NCBI GenBank assembly: GCA_030655675.1
Contig: JAUSPM010000056.1
Span: 1 to 15,748 of the forward strand
From: Methanosarcinaceae archaeon
Lineage (GTDB): Archaea > Halobacteriota > Methanosarcinia > Methanosarcinales > Methanosarcinaceae
DNA: 15,748 bases
Direction: 5' to 3'
Positions 7,271-13,887 of this stretch are shown here, one piece after another; position 1 is the first letter of the stretch; each line of letters begins with the position of its first letter. The notes under the pieces are model-generated. The model saw only the letters and a list, made by a program, of their open reading frames with translations. It was not told the DNA's origin and made no database searches. Position numbers and translations under genes: made by a program.

Positions 7271-7319
7271 AAAATAAAAATAGAAAAAAAGAAAGATTTG
7301 TCAACAAACCTTATCTTTC

Positions 7320-7532
7320 TTAAAATGTGAATTTACCGCTATGTGCGTCAAGTAAAAGTGCAAGTACAAGAAGGAACATGCTGAATAGCACAACTCCTAC
7401 ACCCGATATCATCATCATTAATGTTGCAACTGATTTGAACGGAATGAAAATAATACACATTACAAATCCTACCGCGCCAACAATAAATGCAAGATAATAT
7501 AACAAATAATCTGATTTTAATATGTTATCCAT
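7320..7532 (-). CDS. Small membrane protein with two predicted helices
   Basis: A 70-residue protein of unrecognised family. Residues about 11-32 (YYLAFIVGAVGFVMCIIFIPF) and 37-62 (ATLMMMISGVGVVLFSMFLLV onwards) are two hydrophobic spans, joined by a short FKS turn; the last residues are polar (DAHSGKFTF). I start at the ATG at 7532, because AGGTGAT (7538-7544 on the minus strand) is a good archaeal ribosome site five bases upstream; the GTG at 7541 is part of that site. The gene diverges from orc1/cdc6 across a 152-base gap containing a perfect 10-bp inverted pair. No function can be given. Confidence 0.7.
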   Translation of the reverse strand: MDNILKSDYLLYYLAFIVGAVGFVMCIIFIPFKSVATLMMMISGVGVVLFSMFLLVLALLLDAHSGKFTF

Positions 7533-7553
7533 AATTATCACCTTTTTTTATAC

Positions 7554-7635
7554 CACATAATAGGTTAAGTATTCATATAATTTTCCATTTACATCTAATG
7601 GAGTGCAGTGTATCAAAGCAAAAGACTATTATGTG
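7554..7635. promoter_or_regulatory. Divergent control region with a 10-bp inverted pair
   Basis: CACATAATAG at 7554-7563 is the exact reverse complement of CTATTATGTG at 7626-7635. The two face outward between the divergent membrane-protein gene and orc1/cdc6. The right copy directly abuts the TATA box TATATATAAG (7636-7645) for orc1; transcription would start near 7666. A shared regulator or an initiator-protein site is possible. It does not resemble a full archaeal origin recognition box as I know it. Confidence 0.45.
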
Positions 7636-7684
7636 TATATATAAGTTAATGTGTAAGTTTGAGTAACATTAAGGAGACAATTTA

Positions 7685-8797
7685 GTGAACAAGGATATGC
7701 TTCTTTGGGATGAGACCATTTTTAAAAACGGAGAGGTGCTCGAACTTGACTATCTTCCCGATTATTTTGCACATCGTGATAATCAATTGCAGTCGTTGAA
7801 ATACAGCCTGCGCCCGGCCATGCGCGGAATGCGCCCGGTAAATTGTCTATTGACCGGACCTCCAGGCACTGGAAAGACTACTGCTGTCCTTAAAGTGTTT
7901 GAGGAGATGAGGGAGCATACTGATAATATTATCTTTGTGAAGGTCAACTGTCAGATGGATTCTACACGTTTTGCCGTGATCGCCAGGATATATAAAAAAC
8001 TGTTCAACATTTCCCCTCCATCATCAGGAGTGTCATTTCGCAAGCTCTTTGAGAAAGTTGCAGAACATCTCGCTGAGACCGAAAAAGTGTTGGTTGTTGC
8101 ACTGGATGATATCAATTACCTGTTCTATGAAGGTCATGCAGATGAAGTGATGTATTCACTCCTTCGTGCACACGAGGAGTATCCCGGGGCAAAAGTGGGG
8201 ATCATTACCATTGTTAGTGATACTGGAAAACTGTACCAATTTGATCAAAAAGTTAGTTCCGTGTTCTTACCAGAGGAGATCGATTGCCCAAGATATGACT
8301 ATGGTGAATTACAGGATATTATATCGAACAGATCTAAACATGCGTTTTTCCCGAATGTTGTTTCTGATGAAGTGCGGGATAAGATAGTTGATTACGTTGA
8401 CCGGACAGGAGACCTACGTGTTGGTGTGAATCTGCTCAAGCGTTCAGGAATGAATGCCGAGCGCCGCGCAAGCCGGACAATCTCCGTAGAGGATGTTGAG
8501 AAGGCTTACGAGGCATCCAGATTGATGCACCTCTGCCGGAGTATCCAGTCACTTACACCTGATGAGAGAACACTGCTCAAATTGATCGCAAAAGGTGAGG
8601 ATGTCCAGACAGGAGAACTGTACAAGTCGTTCCACGAGATAACAAAGCTTGGTTATACACGATTTTATGATATGGTGAACAAACTCAATACAGTCCAGTT
8701 CGTGGATGCTAATTTTTCAGGCAAGGGTACGCGCGGACGCACAAGGATCATCAAACCCAGATATGAGCCAAAAGACATACTGAAATGTATTGATTGA
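7685..8797 (+). CDS. ORC1/Cdc6-type replication initiator
   Basis: A 370-residue AAA+ ATPase with a C-terminal winged helix, the archaeal origin-binding protein that marks and opens replication origins and helps load MCM. Walker A is GPPGTGKTT at 58-66, Walker B is VVALDDINYL at 137-146 (D141, D142), the sensor 2 region is TGDLRVGVNLL with R235, and the winged-helix domain runs from about 285 to 365 with a basic GTRGRTR wing. Translation starts at the GTG at 7685, with AAGGAGA at 7671-7677 (eight-base spacing) and a TATA box at 7636-7645. Archaeal orc1/cdc6 genes often lie beside an origin, but the 143-base upstream gap and the downstream gap do not show convincing origin recognition boxes, so I do not call one. 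Which paralogue (Cdc6-1 or Cdc6-2) this is cannot be told from the window. Confidence 0.93.
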   Translation: MNKDMLLWDETIFKNGEVLELDYLPDYFAHRDNQLQSLKYSLRPAMRGMRPVNCLLTGPPGTGKTTAVLKVFEEMREHTDNIIFVKVNCQMDSTRFAVIARIYKKLFNISPPSSGVSFRKLFEKVAEHLAETEKVLVVALDDINYLFYEGHADEVMYSLLRAHEEYPGAKVGIITIVSDTGKLYQFDQKVSSVFLPEEIDCPRYDYGELQDIISNRSKHAFFPNVVSDEVRDKIVDYVDRTGDLRVGVNLLKRSGMNAERRASRTISVEDVEKAYEASRLMHLCRSIQSLTPDERTLLKLIAKGEDVQTGELYKSFHEITKLGYTRFYDMVNKLNTVQFVDANFSGKGTRGRTRIIKPRYEPKDILKCID

Positions 8798-8804
8798 TTT
8801 TTTT
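8798..8804 (+). terminator. Oligo-T tract after orc1/cdc6
   Basis: Seven T follow the TGA stop directly and run into the left end of repeat R2 copy 1. Confidence 0.5.
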
Positions 8805-8900
8805 GTATTTGTATAGATGTGGGGAGATATCTACGCAAACGAGAGTGTTTTACCTTAAACAAAAACCAATACAACCGCCGCAGGCGGCATGTTTCCTAAT
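8805..8900 (+). repeat. R2 copy 1 (diverged)
   Basis: It starts GTATTTGTATAGATGT and shares with 11100-11212 and the reverse complement of 15568-15682 the blocks TACCTTAAAC, AAAAACAAT-like, and the palindrome CCGCC-gca-GGCGG (8875-8887) followed by a GGCAyGTTyC stretch. This copy is the most diverged and loses similarity after about 8900. It begins only seven bases past the orc1/cdc6 stop. Confidence 0.65.
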
Positions 8901-9190
8901 CACTAATCGTATGCAATTATTCACATTGATCTGATTAATAATATAATAACATATAATTTTAAATTAAAATCTATCGATTCCGCAAAAATGACACACAATA
9001 TTTATTATACAAATCATTTTGTCCATTAAATGCGAAAAGAGGAAGATTTCATTGATGATAATAGAACATGCCGCCTGCGGCAGTTCGACTTAGCGTCAAA
9101 AACTGCTAAATAAAGACGATTTTTTTTATGTCCTGACAAATTGTCAGAATTGCAATAAATGCAATACAATTTTTAAAAAAAAATAGATGA
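8901..9190. other. AT-rich gene-free gap
   Basis: No gene is seen. It contains a third copy of the GC-rich palindrome alone (TGCCGCCTGCGGCA near 9068), an 8-T run near 9120, and a small hairpin CTGACA-aat-TGTCAG at 9133-9147. The strongly AT-rich stretch 8935-9010 downstream of an initiator gene would be a place to look for an origin unwinding element, but no box repeats support this. Confidence 0.4.
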
Positions 9191-9228
9191 AAAAAAAGAT
9201 AAATAGGCGCAGAAAAACTGCGCCTATT
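9191..9228 (-). terminator. Hairpin plus oligo-T terminator of the thermosome gene
   Basis: AATAGGCGCAG (9202-9212) and CTGCGCCTATT (9218-9228) form a perfect 11-bp stem with a five-base loop, beginning 19 bases past the thermosome stop. On the minus strand it is followed by eight T at 9191-9198. It looks like a bacterial-type intrinsic terminator. Confidence 0.75.
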
Positions 9229-9246
9229 GAATATTGTTTTTTGCAG

Positions 9247-10893
9247 TTATCCCATCATTCCAGGAGGCATGCCACCCATACCGCCCATTCCTTCAGGAGG
9301 CATTGATGGTGCGCTGGTGGATGCGATGATATCATCGATCCTGAGGATCATTACTGCTGCTTCGGTTGCTGCGTTGATTGCCTGTGTCTTGACTCTGAGA
9401 GGCTCTACAACTCCTGCTTTCCACATGTCAATGACCTCACCTACATAGACATTAAGACCTGCTGTCTTTACGCCTTTTTCGTGGTGTGCACGAAGTTCCA
9501 TAAGCATATCGATCGGGTCAAGACCAGCATTCTCTGCAAGTGTTCTTGGTATTACTTCAAGTGCTTCTGCGAATGCTTTGACTGCCAACTGTTCCCTACC
9601 GCTAAGTGTTGCTGCATATTCCTGAAGTCTGAGTGCAACTTCAACTTCCGGTGAGCCGCCGCCTGCAACTAGTTTTTCATCTTCAATTGCAACGCCGACT
9701 ACACGCAGTGCATCTTCAAGTGCTCTTTCGATGTTGTCGAGTACATGTTCTGTACCGCCGCGAAGAAGAATGGATACTGCCTTTGGATTGTCGCATCCTG
9801 TGATGAATGTCATGTTGTCGCCGCCAACCTTTCGCTCTTCAACAAGTTTTGCAGTTCCAAGGTCGCTGTCTGAGATCTCGTCAAAGTTTGTGATGAGACT
9901 TGCGCCGGTTGCTCTTGCGAGTTTCTCCATGTCGCTCTTCTTAATACGCCTGATAGCAAAGATACCTGCTTTAGCAAGGAAGTGCTGTGCCATGTCGTCA
10001 ATACCTTTCTGGCAGAATACAACATTTGCACCACTGTTTATAACCTTTGCAACAAGGTCTTTTAACATCTTCTCTTCCTGGTCAAGGAATGATTGTAACT
10101 GGTCAGGTGATGTAATTGATATCTCAGCATCGACTTCTGTCTCTTTGAGTTCGATAGCGGAATTAAGAAGTACAATCTTTGCATTCACAACCTTTTTTGG
10201 CATATTTGTGTGCACACGCTCTTTATCGATGATCATACCCTCGATAAGTTCTGACTCTTCCATTCGGGCACCGGTCTTTTTCTCGACCTTGATGTTTTCC
10301 ATCTCAACTGTGTTGCCATCGCTTCCTTTATCAACAATACTACAAACTGCATCCACTGCAATGGCTGAAAGTACATCCTTTGATGCTTCTGCACCCTTTC
10401 CTGTCATTGCGGTTGCGGCGATGTTGATAAGAAGTTCACGGTCATCAACAGTAACGCTTTTTGCAAGTGATTTAAGAATTTCTGCTGCCTTGTCGGCTGC
10501 CAGTCTGTATCCTGATGCGATAATTGTTGGGTGTATGTCCTGCTCAATAAGATCTTCTGCTTTCTTGAGAAGTTCACCAGCAAGTACAGCAGCAGTTGTT
10601 GTGCCGTCTCCGACCTCGCTGTCCTGTGTCTTTGCGACTTCAACGATCATCTTTGCTGCAGGGTGTTCGATATCCATTTCTCTTAAAATGGTTGCGCCGT
10701 CATTGGTGATTACTACATCTCCCATTCCGTCAACAAGCATCTTGTCCATTCCTTTTGGACCGAGTGTGGTTCTTACAGCTTCTGCAACGGCTTTTGCAGC
10801 CATGATGTTGTTGCTCTGTGCTTCTCTGCCTTTTGATCTTTGACTGCCTTCTCTCATAATGAAAATTGGCTGTCCAGTCATTTGTCCTGCCAT
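9247..10893 (-). CDS. Thermosome subunit (group II chaperonin)
   Basis: A 548-residue chaperonin subunit that forms the double-ring ATP-dependent folding chamber of archaea. ATP-site motifs are TLGPKGMDK (43-51), NDGATIL (64-70) and GDGTTTAAVLAG (95-106); VAGGGSPEVEVALRL and GLNVYVGEVIDMWKAG mark the C-terminal equatorial domain. It ends in the Gly/Met-rich tail GGMGGMPPGMMG typical of thermosomes. The ATG at 10893 has GGAGG at 10903-10907 with nine bases of spacing. A TATA-like AGTTATATAG at 10977-10986 would give a leader of about 60 bases. The gene is monocistronic with a strong terminator. It lies inside the segment flanked by the inverted R1 elements. Subunit class (alpha, beta or gamma) cannot be fixed from one gene. 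Confidence 0.96.
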   Translation of the reverse strand: MAGQMTGQPIFIMREGSQRSKGREAQSNNIMAAKAVAEAVRTTLGPKGMDKMLVDGMGDVVITNDGATILREMDIEHPAAKMIVEVAKTQDSEVGDGTTTAAVLAGELLKKAEDLIEQDIHPTIIASGYRLAADKAAEILKSLAKSVTVDDRELLINIAATAMTGKGAEASKDVLSAIAVDAVCSIVDKGSDGNTVEMENIKVEKKTGARMEESELIEGMIIDKERVHTNMPKKVVNAKIVLLNSAIELKETEVDAEISITSPDQLQSFLDQEEKMLKDLVAKVINSGANVVFCQKGIDDMAQHFLAKAGIFAIRRIKKSDMEKLARATGASLITNFDEISDSDLGTAKLVEERKVGGDNMTFITGCDNPKAVSILLRGGTEHVLDNIERALEDALRVVGVAIEDEKLVAGGGSPEVEVALRLQEYAATLSGREQLAVKAFAEALEVIPRTLAENAGLDPIDMLMELRAHHEKGVKTAGLNVYVGEVIDMWKAGVVEPLRVKTQAINAATEAAVMILRIDDIIASTSAPSMPPEGMGGMGGMPPGMMG

Positions 10894-11067
10894 ATCTTTA
10901 AGCCTCCAATTTAGTAATAGATTAATTATAGGGAACCTGTAAATTCAGGCCTTAGGTCATTTTAGATGTTTGTAGTTCTATATAACTATTGTGCCAGAGA
11001 CGGGTGTGTGAATAAGCGGTTACCAATCCATAAGTATACCATTTAATGTCAACTCTTTTCGACATCT

Positions 11068-11086
11068 ACACTATATTTTATAGTGT
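11068..11086. promoter_or_regulatory. Isolated 8-bp palindrome in the gap upstream of the thermosome
   Basis: ACACTATA and TATAGTGT are perfect inverted arms around TTT. It lies between the thermosome promoter and repeat R2 copy 2. The surrounding 10930-11099 stretch shows no gene. Its role is unknown. Confidence 0.4.
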
Positions 11087-11099
11087 TCATCCCCAATTT

Positions 11100-11212
11100 G
11101 TATTTGTATAGATGTAGTTGAATGGCTGCGTAAATATGATTGTTCTACCTTAAACTAAAAACAATGCAACCGCCGTCAGGCGGCACGTTCCACATATACT
11201 AAATTGAATTAT
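11100..11212 (+). repeat. R2 copy 2
   Basis: It begins GTATTTGTATAGATGT, contains GATTGTTCTACCTTAAAC, AAAAACAATGC and the palindrome CCGCC-gtca-GGCGG at 11170-11183, and ends around TACTAAATTGAAT. It matches the reverse complement of 15568-15682 over the whole length at roughly three quarters of positions by eye. It is followed directly by an R3 unit, the same composite order as at the right end of the window. Confidence 0.7.
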
Positions 11213-11234
11213 CTAAATATTTAACAAAAAGTGT

Positions 11235-11288
11235 ACAAGAAAATGCTCACTTCGTTCGCATTAACTTGCACTATATATTAATAAAATA
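11235..11288 (-). repeat. R3 copy a (hairpin repeat)
   Basis: Reading on the minus strand: an AT-rich imperfect hairpin, an AGTGCAAGTT spacer, then stem AATGC/GCATT (11042-style arms at 11042 do not apply; arms are 11242-11246 and 11258-11262) around an 11-base loop, ending TTTTCTTG. It lies between R2 copy 2 and R1 copy 2, abutting the latter. Confidence 0.6.
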
Positions 11289-11589
11289 GTATTTGTTTAT
11301 CTGATGAAATGTCGGTGCACATTTCAAATACCCAAAACCCCATGCAGCAACCCCGGCGCAGGCGGCACGTTCCATACCTACCATCCGTTCGCATTCGCAA
11401 AATACGCAGTTTCTATTTAGGGCAATCCATACAAAAACAGATGTGTTGACAGCGATTGAAACTTCGATGTGTATTCAGGCCAGTGGTGAAGGACGGTGCC
11501 GCGCTACGCGCGGATGGTAGCATCGTTTTTATTTCCAACTCATTAATCCGCAACGCTACAACACAATTTCAAATCCGCTAAACAAATAC
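11289..11589 (-). repeat. R1 copy 2: 301-bp MITE-like element, inverted
   Basis: Full-length partner of 6973-7270 in opposite orientation, with the same 11-bp termini. Long blocks match exactly, for example the interior around 11391-11440. The GC-rich palindrome is damaged here (CCCGGCGCAGGCGG near 11352), whereas the CGCGCTACGCGCG palindrome near 11503 is kept. No ORF of note. With R2 and R3 it fills the 779-base gap between the thermosome and the next gene; 11590-11672 holds nothing else recognisable. Confidence 0.75.
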
Positions 11590-11672
11590 CATAATCCTAT
11601 AGATTATATACTACAAGAAAATGAAATTAAATTAAAACGAGATATTTGAGCAAACGAATGTTTACCTGTCAA

Positions 11673-12269
11673 TTACCAGTCAACTTCTATATCTAAGACC
11701 TTATTTGATCGTGCGTCGAAATATTTGATAAAACCGTTCTCCACACCGTGAGTGTATACTCCATGAGTAAGTTGCACATTATTCTTGCAATGGGCAATGA
11801 TCTTTTCAATATTGCAATCTTTGCATTCATGTAAAACATGTTCTTCCTTTTGACTTTTGCTCAAACCAAGTGTATGCCCGATCATATTTTCAGCAGATAC
11901 ATTAAAGCCTAATAAATTGTAAATATAATCAACCATATCGATCGTAGAAGAGAAAATATGTGACATGTTACCGATATATGATCTAAGCAGATTGTATTCA
12001 AATGCTCTGATATTAAAACCAACCACATTATCTTTTTCCAGTATATTCAGAAGTTCATCCATGTCTGATGAAAAATGATCATCCATATATACATCAGGCA
12101 TCGAATTCTGGAATTGTTCAAGACATGAATCGTCTGGCATGAAAATTGAGCACTCATCAAGGATATCACTATAAGTCACACATACCGAAATACCCATTTC
12201 CTGGCAATTTTCCAATCCACCCACTTCATGCAAGGACCGTTGTGGTTGTATATCTAAAAATATAGTCAT
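11673..12269 (-). CDS. RNase H-like exonuclease-fold protein, catalytic acids altered
   Basis: A 198-residue protein resembling the stand-alone 3'-5' exonuclease-fold proteins (YprB/PolB-exonuclease-like), which read DIETQ...EVGG near the start, VVGFN..FD in the middle and YC..DV near the end, finishing with NG.L.Y......V.V.W. Here the counterparts are D6-I-Q8-P-Q with HEVGG, VVGFNIRAFE91, HCKNN154V and the final ENGFIKYFD...LDIEVDW. Thus of the four metal-binding acids only D6 is unchanged: E is Q8, the middle D is E91, and the last D is N154. The fold looks intact (no frameshift, full length), so the protein is probably a non-cleaving binder or a newly decayed enzyme. No clear ribosome site precedes the ATG. 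An R3 hairpin repeat separates it from the UppS-like gene upstream. Confidence 0.7.
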   Translation of the reverse strand: MTIFLDIQPQRSLHEVGGLENCQEMGISVCVTYSDILDECSIFMPDDSCLEQFQNSMPDVYMDDHFSSDMDELLNILEKDNVVGFNIRAFEYNLLRSYIGNMSHIFSSTIDMVDYIYNLLGFNVSAENMIGHTLGLSKSQKEEHVLHECKDCNIEKIIAHCKNNVQLTHGVYTHGVENGFIKYFDARSNKVLDIEVDW

Positions 12270-12326
12270 ATAATATCAGATTATCAGAATCAATTTGATG
12301 ACACATTAACTTTTCTTTTTTATTGT

Positions 12327-12392
12327 ATATAATTTGTAAAATTATGTAGTCCAAGTTAATACGAACGAAGTGAGCATTTTCTTGTTATTGAC
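12327..12392 (+). repeat. R3 copy b (hairpin repeat)
   Basis: Hairpin 1 is ATAATTT-gta-AAATTAT at 12329-12345, then spacer GTAGTCCAAGTT, then hairpin 2 with arms around 12358-12362 and 12374-12378 (one mismatch) and the tail TTTTCTTG. It lies alone between the UppS-like gene's stop and the exonuclease-fold gene's start. Confidence 0.65.
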
Positions 12393-12402
12393 ACTATTTT
12401 GT

Positions 12403-13284
12403 TTAACGTGACTTAAAAAGACGTTTTGATCTATTCAAAACACCATCGACCTCTACTTTTCCAATCGCACTTATAAAATTAGCAGCACGATACATATCAT
12501 TTTGATGATGCGCTGTCATGCGTGACTGGTACACTCTGATCGAGCGCAACAGATCGATCTTGCGAAATTCAGGCCAGAATGGTGCACAGAAATATGCAGC
12601 ACATTCATTACCATTAGCCTGCCACGATAGGAAATTTGATACTCTGGTATCCCCGCCAGTGCGTATGATCAGGTCAACGTTGGGTACTGCAACCCCTCCG
12701 GCAGGATAAAGATGTTCTGATATCGTGGATTCTGTAATCCCATCAAGTGCCAACTCGCCCTGAACTACCTTATTTGCAATCTCCTGCACAGCCTGGATGA
12801 TATCCTGCCTGCCTCCGTATGCTATTGCAACATTCAGATGAAATCCGTCATAATCACGAGTGACACGCTCTACTTTTTCAATCGATTCCTGAAGATATAC
12901 AGGCACCTTCGATACATCACCAATTACCCGAACCCTCATCCTGCGTTTGTGAGTGCGTTCATCCTCACACATCTCATCGAATTTAAGTCCGATAAGGTCA
13001 AAAAGAGATTCATTCTCATCTTCGGATCGATTAAAATTCTCAGTTGAAAATGCATAAATTGTCAAGTGTTTAATACCTGCCTCCCATGACCAATCTATCA
13101 CTTTCTCTGTAGTATCTGCTCCTCTTGAATGACCAAAATTGGTGGCTTTTTTCATCCTGCCGGCATATCTCCGATTCCCGTCCATGATCACTGCAACATG
13201 CCGTGGAACCGTACCACTTACAACTTCCTGAGTCAGTAAGCGTTCGTATCCCCTGTATAATGTGCGCCATATGAACTTTAACAT
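12403..13284 (-). CDS. uppS: cis-prenyltransferase (UppS family)
   Basis: A 293-residue cis-prenyl diphosphate synthase, which extends an allylic diphosphate (in archaea probably geranylgeranyl) with isopentenyl units to make the polyprenyl carrier for cell-surface glycans. The catalytic stretch is VIMDGNRRYA with D35, followed by AFSTENFNR (78-86), the diphosphate-binding RTGGDTRVSNFLSWQ (208-222), a likely metal ligand E227 and WPEF (247-250). The usual RTSGE reads RTGGD here, and two residues seem inserted after E227 relative to bacterial enzymes. An N-terminal basic, amphipathic segment may touch the membrane. The ATG at 13284 has AAGGTGGT upstream (10-base spacing). It is separated by 149 bases from the DUF2551 gene, so co-transcription is uncertain. 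Confidence 0.92.
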   Translation of the reverse strand: MLKFIWRTLYRGYERLLTQEVVSGTVPRHVAVIMDGNRRYAGRMKKATNFGHSRGADTTEKVIDWSWEAGIKHLTIYAFSTENFNRSEDENESLFDLIGLKFDEMCEDERTHKRRMRVRVIGDVSKVPVYLQESIEKVERVTRDYDGFHLNVAIAYGGRQDIIQAVQEIANKVVQGELALDGITESTISEHLYPAGGVAVPNVDLIIRTGGDTRVSNFLSWQANGNECAAYFCAPFWPEFRKIDLLRSIRVYQSRMTAHHQNDMYRAANFISAIGKVEVDGVLNRSKRLFKSR

Positions 13285-13433
13285 GAAATATTACCACCTT
13301 AAAATAGTCATATCACATAACCACATTAGGATCATTAAAAAATTAGTGGTCATTTGTTCTGGAAATAGATAAAAACATATTGTAAATAATAATAATAATA
13401 TTAGATCAAATCGCAATAAAATTATTAAATAAA

Positions 13434-13751
13434 TTAATAATTATCGAGAACAGAACGAACTACATCTTTGTAGTCTTCCTTAAGTGAATATATATTATGG
13501 TCCCCAGTTACGTTAATACTAAGAATGCCCAGCCTTGTATTCATGAGTCCTACCATTGCAGAAACTCCCCTGTAACTAACCTCAAAATCGGTTTTTTCGA
13601 GATATTCAAATACATCACCAGTAGTAAAAGTACCACCATCAAGAAACATATTCAAGACTACTTTACGTATCCCAGTATCATCGCGACCAAGATATTTTAT
13701 AAGTCTTGCCCTTACTCGCTCTTCGATTGTTTCCGTTTCCAGTACTAACAC
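13434..13751 (-). CDS. DUF2551-type winged-helix protein
   Basis: A 105-residue protein recognised as DUF2551, an archaeal family without known function. The body reads RARLIKYLGRDDTGIRKVVLNMFLDGG, then a winged-helix-like TTGDVFEYLEK...SYRGVSAMVGLMNTRLGIL, then YSLKEDYKDVVRSVL. The helix-turn-helix look suggests DNA binding. The start is uncertain: the first codon GTG at 13751 is itself part of a GAGGTG ribosome-site-like stretch (13749-13754), and a CTG at 13742 would be correctly spaced from it. A TATA box GGTTTATAAGT at 13777-13787 puts transcription start near 13757, so a leaderless GTG is also possible. Three phased 10-bp repeats lie just upstream of that TATA box. Confidence 0.8.
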   Translation of the reverse strand: MLVLETETIEERVRARLIKYLGRDDTGIRKVVLNMFLDGGTFTTGDVFEYLEKTDFEVSYRGVSAMVGLMNTRLGILSINVTGDHNIYSLKEDYKDVVRSVLDNY

Positions 13752-13803
13752 CTCTTTTTTAAAAATGTAATTTTTAACTTATAAACCTATGGTAAATTAT
13801 CAG

Positions 13804-13833
13804 TATTTACAAGGATTTATAAGAATTTACAAA
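13804..13833 (-). promoter_or_regulatory. Three tandem 10-bp phased repeats upstream of the DUF2551 gene
   Basis: TATTTACAAG, GATTTATAAG and AATTTACAAA follow each other exactly (13804-13813, 13814-13823, 13824-13833). Seven of ten positions are identical in all three (ATTTA, then AA). They sit one helical turn apart, about 17 bases upstream of the TATA box, where an archaeal activator or repressor could bind. A degenerate fourth unit may precede at 13794-13803. The units also resemble TATA boxes themselves. Confidence 0.55.
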
Positions 13834-13887
13834 CCAAAATACGACTAATCTACATCAGACTTGCATATATATTTTGGTATTTATTTT

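Noticed and set aside
6959..7282. Twelve-base target-site duplication around R1 copy 1
   Set aside because: AAAATAAAAATA occurs on both sides but is simple A-rich sequence, is two bases off the left terminus, and copy 2 has no matching duplication.
7113..7307. 64-codon ORF within R1 copy 1
   Set aside because: Lies across the repeat and its flank, is not preserved in R1 copy 2, and has no start signals.
8901..9190. Replication origin beside orc1/cdc6
   Set aside because: AT-rich, but no recognisable origin recognition box repeats; the palindromes there belong to repeat families also present far from the gene.
9731..10843. 370-codon plus-strand ORF opposite the thermosome gene
   Set aside because: Ser/Thr/Ala-rich low-complexity translation with no ribosome site, fully antisense to a certain chaperonin gene; a reading-frame shadow.
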